From: an uncultured Collinsella sp.
GTDB taxonomy: Bacteria; Actinomycetota; Coriobacteriia; Coriobacteriales; Coriobacteriaceae
Reading direction: 5' to 3'
Assembly: GCA_900548365.1 (NCBI GenBank)
Contig: URKM01000001.1
Span: 62,001 to 126,000 of the forward strand
Length of the DNA stretch: 64,000 bases
Shown here: one piece after another, positions 34,493-43,626 of the stretch
How positions within the stretch are numbered: the first letter of the stretch is position 1
How the letters are laid out: every line of letters starts with the position of its first letter
The notes under the pieces: generated by a model
Told to the model about the DNA's origin: nothing
The model's database searches: none
The model's input: only the letters and a program-made list of their open reading frames with translations
Position numbers and translations under genes: made by a program

Positions 34493-35977
34493 CTAGCGCT
34501 TGTTGCGCATCTGCTGCTCCATAGCGCGGAGCATATCCATGTCGCCGCCACCGGAACCGCCGGCGAAGGGATTGCCCCCGCCCATGAGCTGGTTCATGTT
34601 CATGCCGCCCATGCCGGGGATGCCGGGCATGCGCATCTTCTTGCCCTTCTTGCCCTTCTTCCCCTTCTTGCCGCCGGCCATCTGCTGCGTCATCGAGCGC
34701 ATCTTGCCCATCATCTTGTTCATCTCGCCCCACTGCTTCATCAGCGCGTTGACGTCGGCGGGCGTAGTGCCCGAACCGCGGGCGATGCGAGCGCGGCGCT
34801 GGCCGTTGATGATGCTCGGCTTCTCGCGCTCCTCCTTGGTCATGGACATGATCATCGCCTCGTTGCGCTCGAACACGCTCTCATCGAGGTTTCCGCCCAT
34901 CTGGTTGAGGGCGCGTTGACCGCCGGGGAGCATGCCGAGGATGCCCTTCATGCCGCCCATCTTCTTGACGGCGCGCATCTGCTCGAGCATATCGTTCATG
35001 GTGAAGCCCTCGCGCAGCATGCGCTCAGCGGCCTCGATCTGCTCGGCGTCGGCCATCTCCTGGGCCTTCTCGATGATGCCGATGACATCGCCCATGCCCA
35101 GGATGCGCTTGGCCATCCGCTCCGGGTTGAAGACCTCGAGCGACTCGGGCTTCTCGCCCATCGAGACGAACTTGATGGGTTTGCCGGTCACCTGGCGTAC
35201 CGAGAGCGCGCCGCCGCCTCGGGCGTCGCCGTCGAGCTTGGAGATGATGACGCCGTCGAAATCGGTGCGCTCGGCGAAGGTGGACACGACGTTGACGATA
35301 TCCTGGCCCGTCATCGCATCGACCACCATGAGGACCTGGTCGGGTTTGACGGCCTTCTTGATGTCGACGGCCTCCTGCATCATCTGCTCGTCGATCTGCA
35401 AGCGGCCGGCGGTGTCGACGATGACCACGTCGCGCATGTGGTCGACGGCCTCGCGAATGGAGGCGCGGGCGATCTCGACCGGGTTCCTGCCATCGCCGCG
35501 GAAGACCGGCACGCCGATCTCCCCACCGAGCGTTGCCAGCTGGTCGGCGGCAGCGGGTCGATAGACGTCGCAGGCCGCGAGCAGCGGGCTCTTGCCCTGC
35601 TTCTTCAGCAGATAGGCCAGCTTGACGGCCGCCGTGGTCTTACCGGAGCCCTGCAGGCCAACGAGCATGATCACGTTGGGTATGCGGCTGGAGAGCACGA
35701 GCTTGCTCTCGGTGGCGCCCAGCAGCTCGATGAGCTCGTCCAAAACGATCTTGACGACGTTTTGCGCCGGAGAGAGCGAATCGAGGACCTCGGCGGTCAT
35801 GCAGCGATCCTTCGTCTTCGCGACGAAGTCCTTGACCACCTTGTAGTTGACGTCTGCCTCCAGCAGCGCCATGCGGATATCGCGCATGGCGGACGTGATA
35901 TCCGCCTCGGTGAGCTTGCCCTTCCCGCGAAGGCGGTCGAACGTATCGTTCAGGCGATCGGATAGGCTGTTAAACAT
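34493..35977 (-). CDS. ffh: Signal recognition particle protein Ffh
   Basis: This protein has 494 residues from the ATG at 35977 (GGGGAGGACCC upstream). The N domain is followed by the GTPase domain, with GLQGSGKTTAAVKLA, DTAGRL and TKLDGDARGG, and then the methionine-rich M domain (from about 300) that binds signal peptides and SRP RNA. A Lys/Gly repeat and GMGGMNMNQLMGGGNP tail end the protein. It pairs functionally with ftsY directly upstream (98 bases). No SRP RNA gene was recognised in the window. Confidence 0.97.
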   Translation of the reverse strand: MFNSLSDRLNDTFDRLRGKGKLTEADITSAMRDIRMALLEADVNYKVVKDFVAKTKDRCMTAEVLDSLSPAQNVVKIVLDELIELLGATESKLVLSSRIPNVIMLVGLQGSGKTTAAVKLAYLLKKQGKSPLLAACDVYRPAAADQLATLGGEIGVPVFRGDGRNPVEIARASIREAVDHMRDVVIVDTAGRLQIDEQMMQEAVDIKKAVKPDQVLMVVDAMTGQDIVNVVSTFAERTDFDGVIISKLDGDARGGGALSVRQVTGKPIKFVSMGEKPESLEVFNPERMAKRILGMGDVIGIIEKAQEMADAEQIEAAERMLREGFTMNDMLEQMRAVKKMGGMKGILGMLPGGQRALNQMGGNLDESVFERNEAMIMSMTKEEREKPSIINGQRRARIARGSGTTPADVNALMKQWGEMNKMMGKMRSMTQQMAGGKKGKKGKKGKKMRMPGIPGMGGMNMNQLMGGGNPFAGGSGGGDMDMLRAMEQQMRNKR

Positions 35978-36075
35978 GGGTCCTCCCCAACTCATAGATC
36001 GAATGGCATCGGGCACGGGCCCGTATCGCGCCTCGAGGCGTATCGCATATCGCTACGAGGCGCTCCTTGGCAATG

Positions 36076-36990
36076 CTACTCCCCGCCCACCAGCGCGCGG
36101 GCGAAATCATCGGCATCGAATTCCTGCAGGTCCTGAACCTGCTCGCCCACGCCGACGCGGTAGATGGGAAGTTTGAGCCGCGACGCGACCGCGAGGGCGA
36201 TGCCGCCCTTCGCGGTGCCGTCGAGCTTGGTCATGATGATGCCGTCGAGACCGAGGGCCTCGTTGAACTCGATGGCCTGGTTGAGGCCGTTTTGCCCCGT
36301 AGCCGCATCGATGACCAGGACCACGTGGACGGCCATGGGCCCGCGCTTCATCTGCTCGGCGCGCTTCCGGGTAACCTTGACGACCTTAGCGAGCTCGCGC
36401 ATGAGCTCGGGCGAGGTATGCAGGCGGCCGGCCGTATCGATGAGGACGAGATCGCTTCCCAAGCGGTCGGCCTCGTCGAGAACGTCGTAGCACACGCTCG
36501 CGGGATCGCTGCCGCGCTCGCGCTTCACCACCGGGACGCCGGCGCGGGTGCCCCAGACGTCGAGCTGCTCGATCGCGGCGGCTCGGAAGGTGTCGGCGCT
36601 GCCGATGACGACCCGCTTGCCGCGATGGGCCATGTCGCTCGCGATCTTACCGACCGTGGTCGTCTTGCCCGCGCCGTTGATGCCGACGAACAGGACGCAG
36701 CTCGGCGTGTCGCGGAAGATATCCCCATCGGGGCGCACGAAGACCTGGGCGAGGCGCTCGGAGAGGGCGCGCCGGAGCTGGCGCGCGGTCTTGAGGTTCT
36801 TGCGAGCGGCCTCGTCGCGAAGGTCATCCGTGACCTTCATCGAGATCTCCGCCCCCATATCACCCATGACCAGCGTATCTTCCAACGTCTCCCAGAAGTC
36901 CTCATCGACCTCGCCACCGAAGTAGAAGACCTCGTTGAGCGCTTCACGGCTCCGCTCGAGCCCGCGGGACAAAGCATCGAAGAATCCCAT
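36076..36990 (-). CDS. ftsY: Signal recognition particle receptor FtsY
   Basis: This 304-residue GTPase is short because it lacks the acidic N-terminal A domain of E. coli FtsY and begins directly with the NG domain. GINGAGKTTTVGKIA (P-loop), DTAGRLH and TKLDGTAKGG motifs are clear, as is GSADTFRAAAIEQL. It docks ribosome-SRP complexes at the membrane. It lies immediately after the smc stop (adjacent stop and start codons, TAA/ATG) and before ffh, so SRP genes follow smc in this chromosome. Confidence 0.97.
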   Translation of the reverse strand: MGFFDALSRGLERSREALNEVFYFGGEVDEDFWETLEDTLVMGDMGAEISMKVTDDLRDEAARKNLKTARQLRRALSERLAQVFVRPDGDIFRDTPSCVLFVGINGAGKTTTVGKIASDMAHRGKRVVIGSADTFRAAAIEQLDVWGTRAGVPVVKRERGSDPASVCYDVLDEADRLGSDLVLIDTAGRLHTSPELMRELAKVVKVTRKRAEQMKRGPMAVHVVLVIDAATGQNGLNQAIEFNEALGLDGIIMTKLDGTAKGGIALAVASRLKLPIYRVGVGEQVQDLQEFDADDFARALVGGE

Positions 36991-39900
36991 TTATGCATTC
37001 ACGACCTTTCCGGTTTCGCGATCAAGTTTCTGACTAACCACACGGCTCACGCCGTCCGCCTGCATCGAGACGCCGTACAAGACGTCGGCCTCCTCCATGG
37101 TCCGGCGCTGATGGGAGACGACCAGCAGCTGCGTGCTCTCGCGCAGGACGTTGATGGCTCCGATCAGCTTGGAGAGGTTCGAGTCGTCAAGCGCGGCCTC
37201 CACCTCGTCGAGCACGTAGAACGGCACGGTGCGCGTGCGGTAGACGGCAAAGAGCAGCGCCAGGGCCGTGAGGCTCTTCTCGCCGCCGCTCATCAGCATC
37301 ATCTTGGTGATGCGCTTGCCGCGCGGCTGGGCGACGACCTCGATTCCCGTGTCGGCGGGATGCTCGGGATCGGTCATCTCGAGATGAGCCTGCCCGCCCG
37401 GGAACAGCATCGAGAAGACCTCGCGGAAGTTCTCGTCGACCTTCTCGAACGTCACGAGGAACTGCCGGCGCATCTTGCGATCGATGGCGGACGTGATCTT
37501 GGTCAACGCCTTGCGCGCGCTCTCAAGATCCGCAAGCTGCGTCTCGACGTAGTCCGCACGCTCCTTGAGCCGCTCGTACTCCTCGAACGCGACCTGGTTC
37601 ACCGGCCCGAGGTTGTTGATCTGGCGGGCGAGGGACGCGAGCTCGCGCTCGGCGGCGGCGCGGTCGGTGGGCGCGGGAAGCTGCAGGGCCTCCTCCAGCA
37701 CCGTCTCGCCGTCGGCGGTGATGGACTGGACGGCATTTTCGACCTGGACCTCGAGTTTGCCGCGAGCCACGCGGGCATCGTTCACCTGCACATTCGCAGC
37801 TTCGACCTCGGCTTTCGCGCGCATGACCTCGGCCTTGGCGTCCTCGATGGTCTTCTTGAGGGAAGCGGAATCCGCCTCCTCGAGGGACGCCTGGTCGCGC
37901 AAGCGCGCGGCCCAGTCCATAGCGCGCTCCGAAAGGGCCTCGTAGCGGTTATGCAGGGGATCGACGCGCAGCCTGAGCACCTCGAGCGAGCGGGATGCCT
38001 GCTCGGTCGCACTGATGCGCCGGTCGATCCCCTCGAGGCGCCGCTTCAGCTCGGGCTGGCGGGCGGAAAGGCTCCGGAGGCGCTCCTTGGACTGCGCAAG
38101 GCGAACCTTGGCGTCCGCGAGCTTCCCAGCGGCCTCGCTATCGTCATGGCGCACGCGGTCGAGCTCGTCGGTCGCGTCCGCGATCTGCTCGGCCAGGGAA
38201 TCCAGTTCGGCGCGGGCAGCATCGCGTCGCTCGGTAAGCTCGTCGACCTGGGGCTGAGCCTCGCGAACGGCATCGGCAGCCTCCTCGCGGCGGCGCTTGA
38301 TCTGCTTCTGCTCGGCGAAGGCCTGGGTAAGGGAATGCTCGAGACGACCGATCTCCGATAAGACGGAGCTGCGCTCGCCATCAAGACGCGCGATCTCGCC
38401 GGCACATGCCGACTCCGACGCGCGCGCCGCCTCCACCGCCGCGGAAGCCTCCTCGACCTGAGCGGATGCGCGGTCGAGCACGCTGGAGAGATCGGGCTCC
38501 AGACCCTCGAGCTCGCGAATGCGGCGCTTGCGCTCGAGCGCGCCGCTCGTCTGGACGGCGCCCGAGCCGATGCGCACGACGCCTCCGTCGCGGACGCGCG
38601 CCCCATCGGGCGTCACATAGGTGACACCGGGAACGAGCGGTGCATCAAGCGCCTCCTCCACGGTGCTGACGACGTAGTAGCCGCCGAGGAGCTTCGAGAC
38701 GGCGCCGGCATAGCCGTCCCGCACGCTCAGGCGCTCGACGAGGCGGAAGCCCGCGGCCCCGGGGAGGCCATCGGCAGCGGAAGCCGAACGGGAGAGCATC
38801 AACGCCTCGCCGGAAGCGCCCGCCTCATCGGCCGCAAACGACGCGATGGAGCGCAACGCCCGGTCGTCTGCGGCGATGAAGGCGTCGATATCAGATGAGA
38901 GCAGGCGCTCGACGAGCGATTCGAGCTCGACGGGAGCCTCGATGACGTCGCCCAGGCGCGCCGCGATGTCCTCGGCGCGCTCTTGCGATATCCGCGATAC
39001 GAGCGGCGACGAATCGGCGAGCTTGGCATCGAGCTTGACCAGGCTCGCCAGCTCGGAGCGGACCTCGTCGAGCTTGCGCCGCGCCTCGCGCTCGCGCTCG
39101 CGCAGCGACTGGAGCGCCGCCTGGGCGGTATCGATAGCCGCACGGGCCCCTTCACGGCGCTCGCGCGCGTCCGCCAGAAGACCGTCCACCTCGTCGGCGC
39201 GAGACCGGCGACTATCAAGCGAGGCCTGCACGTTCTCGACGTTGGAGTCGATCTGCTCCAAGCGAGCGGCGTACATCGAGTCCTCGAGCTCGGCGTTCGA
39301 CAGCGATTCCTTCACCTTGACCAGTGACAGGGACGCGTCGTCGATGGTGCGCTGCGCATCCCGCTGGCTGCGGTTGAGACGGGAGATGCGCTCGTCGAGC
39401 TCGACGCGGCGCACGTGGAGCTCATCTGCCGCGGGAAGGAAGTCGTCGACGTCGCGCTGCGCGATCTCGGCCGCGGCACGGACCTCGTCGAGCTGGCGCT
39501 CGATATCCTCGAGCTCGGCGGCGACGCGGCGACGCTGATGCTCCGATCCCGAAAGGGTGCCGCGCATCTCCGAGAGCCGGGACACCATGTTACGGCCCTT
39601 CTCCTCGAGAAGGCGCATATCGGAGTTGATACGGCCGACGACATCCTGCATATGGCGGCGGCGCTCGCCGAGATCGCCGACGAACAGGCCTTTCTCCTCG
39701 AGCATGACCTGCAGCTTCTCGAGCTCGCGCTCTTTCTCGGCGACGCGGTAGCGAGCCAGCTCGAGCGAGGCGGCGGCTTCGCGCGACGCAGACTCGACGT
39801 CCTGCCAATGGGCCTGCAGCCGGCGGAGCTCGTCGACGGCGAGGATCTGGGTCAGCTCGCGGGCGCGGCTGGAGAGGTCCTTGTATTTGCGCGCGCGGTC

Positions 39901-40527
39901 GACCTGGCGCTCCAGGGGCTTCAACTGGCGCGAGATCTCCCGGTTGATATCCCGAGCACGCGTAAGGTGCTCGTCCATGGAGGCGATCTTGCGCAGGGCA
40001 CGCTCCTTGCGGCGCTTGTGCTTCGAGATGCCCGCCGCCTCCTCGATGAGGGCGCGGCGCTCCTCGGGACGGCTCTGAAGGATCGCGTCGAGCTTGCCCT
40101 GCGAGATGATCGAATGGGTCTCCTTGCCCAATCCGGAGTCGTGGAGGATATCCTGGATGTCCATCAAGCGGCACGGGCTCGAGTTGATCAGGTACTCGCT
40201 TTCACCCGAACGGTACATGCGCCGAGTGACCGCGACCTCGTTGAAGTCCACGGGAAGCATGTGGTCGCTGTTGTCGAGCACCAGGGTGACCTCGGCCACG
40301 CCGACGGGCTTGCGCGCGGAGGATCCGGAGAAGATGACGTCCTCCATCGCCTGGCCGCGTAGCTGCTTGGCGCTCTGCTCGCCCAAAACCCACAGGATGG
40401 CGTCGGAGATATTCGATTTGCCCGAGCCGTTCGGACCGACGATGACGGTCAAGCCGGGCTCGAACGTCATATGGGCGCGGTCGGCAAACGATTTGAAACC
40501 CTTGAGGGTGAGCGATTTGAGATACAC
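36991..40527 (-). CDS. smc: Chromosome segregation protein SMC
   Basis: The protein has 1178 residues, the usual SMC length. The N-terminal head has Walker A GPNGSGKSNISDAILWVLGE, two long coiled-coil arms flank the hinge (about 510-650), and the C-terminal head has the ABC signature LMSGGEKSLTALALLF and Walker B PFYVLDEVEAALDD. It organises and segregates chromosomes with ScpAB, which are not in this window. It follows rnc by 10 bases; the rnc-smc-ftsY order is common in Gram-positive genomes. Confidence 0.98.
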   Translation of the reverse strand: MYLKSLTLKGFKSFADRAHMTFEPGLTVIVGPNGSGKSNISDAILWVLGEQSAKQLRGQAMEDVIFSGSSARKPVGVAEVTLVLDNSDHMLPVDFNEVAVTRRMYRSGESEYLINSSPCRLMDIQDILHDSGLGKETHSIISQGKLDAILQSRPEERRALIEEAAGISKHKRRKERALRKIASMDEHLTRARDINREISRQLKPLERQVDRARKYKDLSSRARELTQILAVDELRRLQAHWQDVESASREAAASLELARYRVAEKERELEKLQVMLEEKGLFVGDLGERRRHMQDVVGRINSDMRLLEEKGRNMVSRLSEMRGTLSGSEHQRRRVAAELEDIERQLDEVRAAAEIAQRDVDDFLPAADELHVRRVELDERISRLNRSQRDAQRTIDDASLSLVKVKESLSNAELEDSMYAARLEQIDSNVENVQASLDSRRSRADEVDGLLADARERREGARAAIDTAQAALQSLREREREARRKLDEVRSELASLVKLDAKLADSSPLVSRISQERAEDIAARLGDVIEAPVELESLVERLLSSDIDAFIAADDRALRSIASFAADEAGASGEALMLSRSASAADGLPGAAGFRLVERLSVRDGYAGAVSKLLGGYYVVSTVEEALDAPLVPGVTYVTPDGARVRDGGVVRIGSGAVQTSGALERKRRIRELEGLEPDLSSVLDRASAQVEEASAAVEAARASESACAGEIARLDGERSSVLSEIGRLEHSLTQAFAEQKQIKRRREEAADAVREAQPQVDELTERRDAARAELDSLAEQIADATDELDRVRHDDSEAAGKLADAKVRLAQSKERLRSLSARQPELKRRLEGIDRRISATEQASRSLEVLRLRVDPLHNRYEALSERAMDWAARLRDQASLEEADSASLKKTIEDAKAEVMRAKAEVEAANVQVNDARVARGKLEVQVENAVQSITADGETVLEEALQLPAPTDRAAAERELASLARQINNLGPVNQVAFEEYERLKERADYVETQLADLESARKALTKITSAIDRKMRRQFLVTFEKVDENFREVFSMLFPGGQAHLEMTDPEHPADTGIEVVAQPRGKRITKMMLMSGGEKSLTALALLFAVYRTRTVPFYVLDEVEAALDDSNLSKLIGAINVLRESTQLLVVSHQRRTMEEADVLYGVSMQADGVSRVVSQKLDRETGKVVNA

Positions 40528-40537
40528 GACGCCTCGC

Positions 40538-41266
40538 TTACTTACCCGGCTTTTTCTTCAAGATGACCCCGTTATGCGTGTAACCCATGCGGTTGAGCGC
40601 ATCGAGCGCGGCGGCAGCCTCGGCCTCCTTCTTGGAAGAGCCGGTTCCACGACCGCGACGGATGCCGTCGACGAACGCGACGGCGGTAAACGTGGGCTCA
40701 TGCGCGGGGCCGTCGACGCCAACCAGCTGGTAGGAGGGCGCTTCCATGTGATCGGCCTGCACGCATTCCTGGAGATAGCTCTTCGGGTTCGAGGGATGCT
40801 CCGCGCGCTCCGTTGCCAGATGGGGCTTGAGCGTGCGGGAGATGAACTCCTCCGCGACGGACCACCCACCATCGAGGTACAGAGCACCGACCAGGGATTC
40901 GTACACGTTTTCCAAAGCGGAATGCAGCCCGCGCGCGCCGGTGCCGGTTTCAGATGCACCGAACACGATACATTGGTCGATGCCCAGATCGAGGGCAACC
41001 TCGGAGAGGGTCATACCGGAGACGAGCGAGACCTTGAGACGGGTGAGCTTTCCCTCGTCGAAGCCGGGATACGTACGAAACAGCGCCTCGGCGACCACGG
41101 CGCCGAGAATGGAGTCGCCAAGGAACTCGAGACGTTCGTAGGAAGCCGAAACAGGCTGGCCCTCGACGGCGGAAGGATGCGTGATGGCGCTCTCGAGCAG
41201 ATCGCGACGGGAGAACTTGTGCCCGCAGATCTGCTCGGCAAGCGCCGCTTTCTTAGCGATGGTCAC
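40538..41266 (-). CDS. rnc: Ribonuclease III
   Basis: This 242-residue protein has the RNase III signature ERLEFLGDSILG (about 45-56) with catalytic acids, the distal ENVYESLVGALYLDGG block, and a C-terminal double-stranded RNA binding domain (from about 165) with the GTGSSKKEAEAAAALDAL helix. It processes rRNA precursors and structured mRNAs. The start is GTG at 41266, seven bases after the acpP stop; acpP-rnc-smc-ftsY forms the usual cluster. Confidence 0.96.
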   Translation of the reverse strand: MTIAKKAALAEQICGHKFSRRDLLESAITHPSAVEGQPVSASYERLEFLGDSILGAVVAEALFRTYPGFDEGKLTRLKVSLVSGMTLSEVALDLGIDQCIVFGASETGTGARGLHSALENVYESLVGALYLDGGWSVAEEFISRTLKPHLATERAEHPSNPKSYLQECVQADHMEAPSYQLVGVDGPAHEPTFTAVAFVDGIRRGRGTGSSKKEAEAAAALDALNRMGYTHNGVILKKKPGK

Positions 41267-41272
41267 GAACTA

Positions 41273-41515
41273 CTAAGCCTCCTGAGCAGACTCGATCGCC
41301 TCGATGGCGTCGGCGACGGAGTTGATGCTCAGCAGCTTCTCCTCGTCGATCTCGAGATCGAACTCGTCCTCCATGGCGGTGACGAGCTGGAGGCGGTCGA
41401 GGGAATCGGCGTCGAGATCATCGAACGTGGTGGTCTCGGAGACCTCGTCTGCGTTGATGCCGAGGACATCGCTCGCGATGTCGGCGACCTTCTCAAAAAT
41501 CTCAGAGCGCTCCAT
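41273..41515 (-). CDS. acpP: Acyl carrier protein
   Basis: This 80-residue acidic protein has a DSL phosphopantetheine site, LDADSLDRLQL, with Ser38. It is the carrier for fatty-acid synthesis. AGGAG stands five bases before the ATG (minus strand). Its neighbours plsX (upstream) and rnc (downstream) are the classical arrangement. Confidence 0.97.
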   Translation of the reverse strand: MERSEIFEKVADIASDVLGINADEVSETTTFDDLDADSLDRLQLVTAMEDEFDLEIDEEKLLSINSVADAIEAIESAQEA

Positions 41516-41623
41516 GGGTGAGCTCCTTTCGGACCACGACGAGACGCGTTGGCGAGCCGTCGTATCGACAGATGCTTTGTAGTGTACCCGCTCGCACGGG
41601 CACGCTCAACAATGTAAAAGCCG

Positions 41624-42646
41624 CTACCGAACAATACCATCCATGGATGAGGCGACGCTCTCCACAAGACCCGCGCGCACCGCTTCGGCGGTGGCCAGCG
41701 CGCCGTTCTTGACAGCCTCGACGGACGTGGCGCCGTGTCCGATCAGGACGACGCCGCGCAAACCCAGAAGAATCGCGCCGCCCTTGGCATCCCCGCTCAT
41801 CTTCTCCTTCAGGGCCTTGAGATCCGATTTGAGCAGCAATCCGGCGAGCTTGCCGCGCAGCGACCGCATCATGGAGCCCTTCAGTTCGGACATGAGATAC
41901 TTGGCCGCGCCCTCGGTAGCCTTGAGCGCGACGTTGCCCGCGAAGCCGTCCGTGACGACGACGTCGTAATCACCGGAGACGATATCGTTACCCTCGCAGT
42001 TTCCCACGAAGCCCGGTACCTGGCCCCTCATGGGCGGGAAGCAGCTCTTCGTGAACCGCGATCCCTTGCCTTCCTCGGTCCCGTTGGACAGCAATCCGAC
42101 GCGCGGGCGGCTCACGCCGTGGACGGTGCGCGCGTAGGCGGCGCCCATCTGGGCGAAGCGCACGACGTCATCGGGCTCCACGTCCGGGTTGGCACCCATG
42201 TCGCAAAAGACGGTCAAACCTCCCCGGCGATTGGGCAGCGTGGAGGTGAGGCAGGGACGGATGGGGCGCTTCTCCCCCGCTTCGGTTCGAAACTTGAAGG
42301 GCGTGACGTAGGCGACGCCCGCAGCGGTCACCGCGCCGGTCGACCCCGCCGAGAAGAAGCCGTCGACCGACCCCTTTTTGACGGCGCGGCAGCCCAGAAC
42401 GATGCTCGACTTGCGCTTCTTCATGACGGCCTCGATGGGATCGTCCTCCATATCGATGACATCGGGGGCGAAGAGGGCCTCGGCGCGATCATGGGACGAG
42501 CAGAACTCCTCGATAAGGTCCTGGGGTCCCGCAACCACGATTTCAAGGTGTTCATCGGCGGCCAACGCCGCTTCAATGCCCTGGAGAACAACGTTTACGG
42601 GCTCGTCGCCGCCCATGGCATCCACGCAAACTCGAACAGCTGTCAT
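41624..42646 (-). CDS. plsX: Phosphate acyltransferase PlsX
   Basis: This 340-residue protein begins VCVDAMGGDEPVNVVLQG, the N-terminal PlsX signature, with later blocks FFSAGSTGAVTAAG, DMGANPDVEPDDVVRFAQMGAAYAR, VGLLSNGTEEGKGS and FVGNCEGNDI. It makes acyl-phosphate from acyl-ACP for phospholipid synthesis. It is encoded between rpmF and acpP; a terminator-like hairpin separates it from rpmF. Confidence 0.96.
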   Translation of the reverse strand: MTAVRVCVDAMGGDEPVNVVLQGIEAALAADEHLEIVVAGPQDLIEEFCSSHDRAEALFAPDVIDMEDDPIEAVMKKRKSSIVLGCRAVKKGSVDGFFSAGSTGAVTAAGVAYVTPFKFRTEAGEKRPIRPCLTSTLPNRRGGLTVFCDMGANPDVEPDDVVRFAQMGAAYARTVHGVSRPRVGLLSNGTEEGKGSRFTKSCFPPMRGQVPGFVGNCEGNDIVSGDYDVVVTDGFAGNVALKATEGAAKYLMSELKGSMMRSLRGKLAGLLLKSDLKALKEKMSGDAKGGAILLGLRGVVLIGHGATSVEAVKNGALATAEAVRAGLVESVASSMDGIVR

Positions 42647-42686
42647 GATGTCAAACCCCTTACGGTTAGCGCCTCTTCATAGCGAA

Positions 42687-42713
42687 ATGGCCGACTCACC
42701 GAGCCGGCCATGG
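42687..42713 (-). terminator. Hairpin terminator/attenuator between rpmF and plsX
   Basis: An 11-base stem with one wobble and a three-base loop (42687-42697 with about 42701-42711) follows the rpmF stop by 36 bases. On the minus strand it continues with TTTCGC. It could uncouple the abundant ribosomal protein gene from plsX. Confidence 0.6.
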
Positions 42714-42748
42714 TGTTTCGCGATAACGTCACGGTAGCCCCGAAGCAG

Positions 42749-42928
42749 CTACTCGGTAACGATGACCTCACGATCCTTGTAGAACCCGCAGTTGGGGCAC
42801 ACGTGGTGAGGGAGCTTCACGGCACCGCAACGGGGGCACACGGAGCGTGCGGCGGCGGTGATCTTCATGTTCGTGGAGCGACGGGAATGCGTCTTAGCGC
42901 GACCCTTTTTTTGCTTAGGTACTGCCAT
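42749..42928 (-). CDS. rpmF: Ribosomal protein L32
   Basis: This 59-residue protein falls below usual ORF cut-offs but is certain. It starts MAVPKQKKGRAKTHSRRS, the L32 N terminus, and has two Cys pairs (CPRC at 31-34 and CPNC at 44-47) forming the zinc ribbon of the zinc-containing L32 type, ending in REVIVTE. GGAAGG lies five bases before the ATG. The yceD-rpmF-plsX order is a well-known bacterial gene string and is kept here. Confidence 0.97.
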   Translation of the reverse strand: MAVPKQKKGRAKTHSRRSTNMKITAAARSVCPRCGAVKLPHHVCPNCGFYKDREVIVTE

Positions 42929-42978
42929 GTTGACCTTCCTTATTAACTAAATCTGAACACAATTACGCGCAAGTAGCG

Positions 42979-43007
42979 ATACTAGCATAGTTACATCCTG
43001 TGTGCAG
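42979..43007 (-). promoter_or_regulatory. Candidate promoter upstream of rpmF
   Basis: A minus-strand TAGTAT (42979-42984) preceded by TGC is 17 bases from CTGCAC. The 141-base gap between yceD and rpmF is the only AT-rich break in this gene string, supporting an internal promoter for the ribosomal protein gene. Hexamers are imperfect. Confidence 0.35.
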
Positions 43008-43069
43008 GGAGAATTTGCACGAACGGACAGTTGAGAGGCGAATTATGAAAGAACATCCACAAATCCAGC

Positions 43070-43624
43070 CTAGTCGTCGAACGTGAGATTCTTAAGTGCG
43101 GCGAAGGGATTCTCATCGCTGTCGACCCAATCCTGCTCGGCGCGCTCGGCGCAATCACATTGATCGCGGTTGAGGTTGGCGCCGCACGTGGGGCAGAGCC
43201 CCCGGCAATCGGGCTGGCACAGGACGACGTACGGCACATCCATCACGACCGCGTCGTTGATGGGGCCGGCGAGGTCGATGAGCCGGTCCTCGCCGATCAG
43301 CTCGAAGCCGTCCTCGTAGGCCTCCTGGTCTTCGGGAGCTTCGAACAGATAGTATTCCTCGATCTCGCCGGAAATCTCAAGGGTCGCCTGGTCCAGGCAG
43401 CGATCGCACGTACCCGTCGCCACGGCGCGAACCATGCCCGTGACGAGGATGCCGTCGCCGGCGTTGGTGAAGACGACGTCGCAGGCGATGCCGTCGGCGA
43501 CGTTGAACTCCTTCTCGCCGACCACGAAGCTCGAGACATCGACCCGCCCGGAAACAGGGAGCGATTCACCGGGGTTTTCAAGCTGGCCCGTAAGATCCAC
43601 GACGACCGGATTCATCTCCTCCAT
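43070..43624 (-). CDS. YceD/DUF177 family protein
   Basis: This 184-residue protein belongs to the YceD/DUF177 family, which is regularly encoded next to rpmF and linked to 23S rRNA accumulation. Cysteines occur in a CDRCL motif (about 72-75) and a C-terminal cluster (CQPDCRGLCPTCGANL...CDC, about 140-160), suggesting a metal site, as in plant and bacterial homologues. The start at 43624 is two bases after the stop of the upstream coiled-coil gene; an ATG at 43615 with GGAGG very close is an alternative. Confidence 0.88.
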   Translation of the reverse strand: MEEMNPVVVDLTGQLENPGESLPVSGRVDVSSFVVGEKEFNVADGIACDVVFTNAGDGILVTGMVRAVATGTCDRCLDQATLEISGEIEEYYLFEAPEDQEAYEDGFELIGEDRLIDLAGPINDAVVMDVPYVVLCQPDCRGLCPTCGANLNRDQCDCAERAEQDWVDSDENPFAALKNLTFDD

Positions 43625-43626
43625 GG

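Noticed and set aside
36000..36075. SRP RNA gene near ffh/ftsY
   Set aside because: The gap is 98 bases at most and shows no GGAAG/GGNA tetraloop arrangement of an SRP RNA.
36067..38361. 764-residue plus-strand open frame over ftsY and smc
   Set aside because: No homology, no ribosome-binding site, spans two genes with intact motifs on the minus strand.
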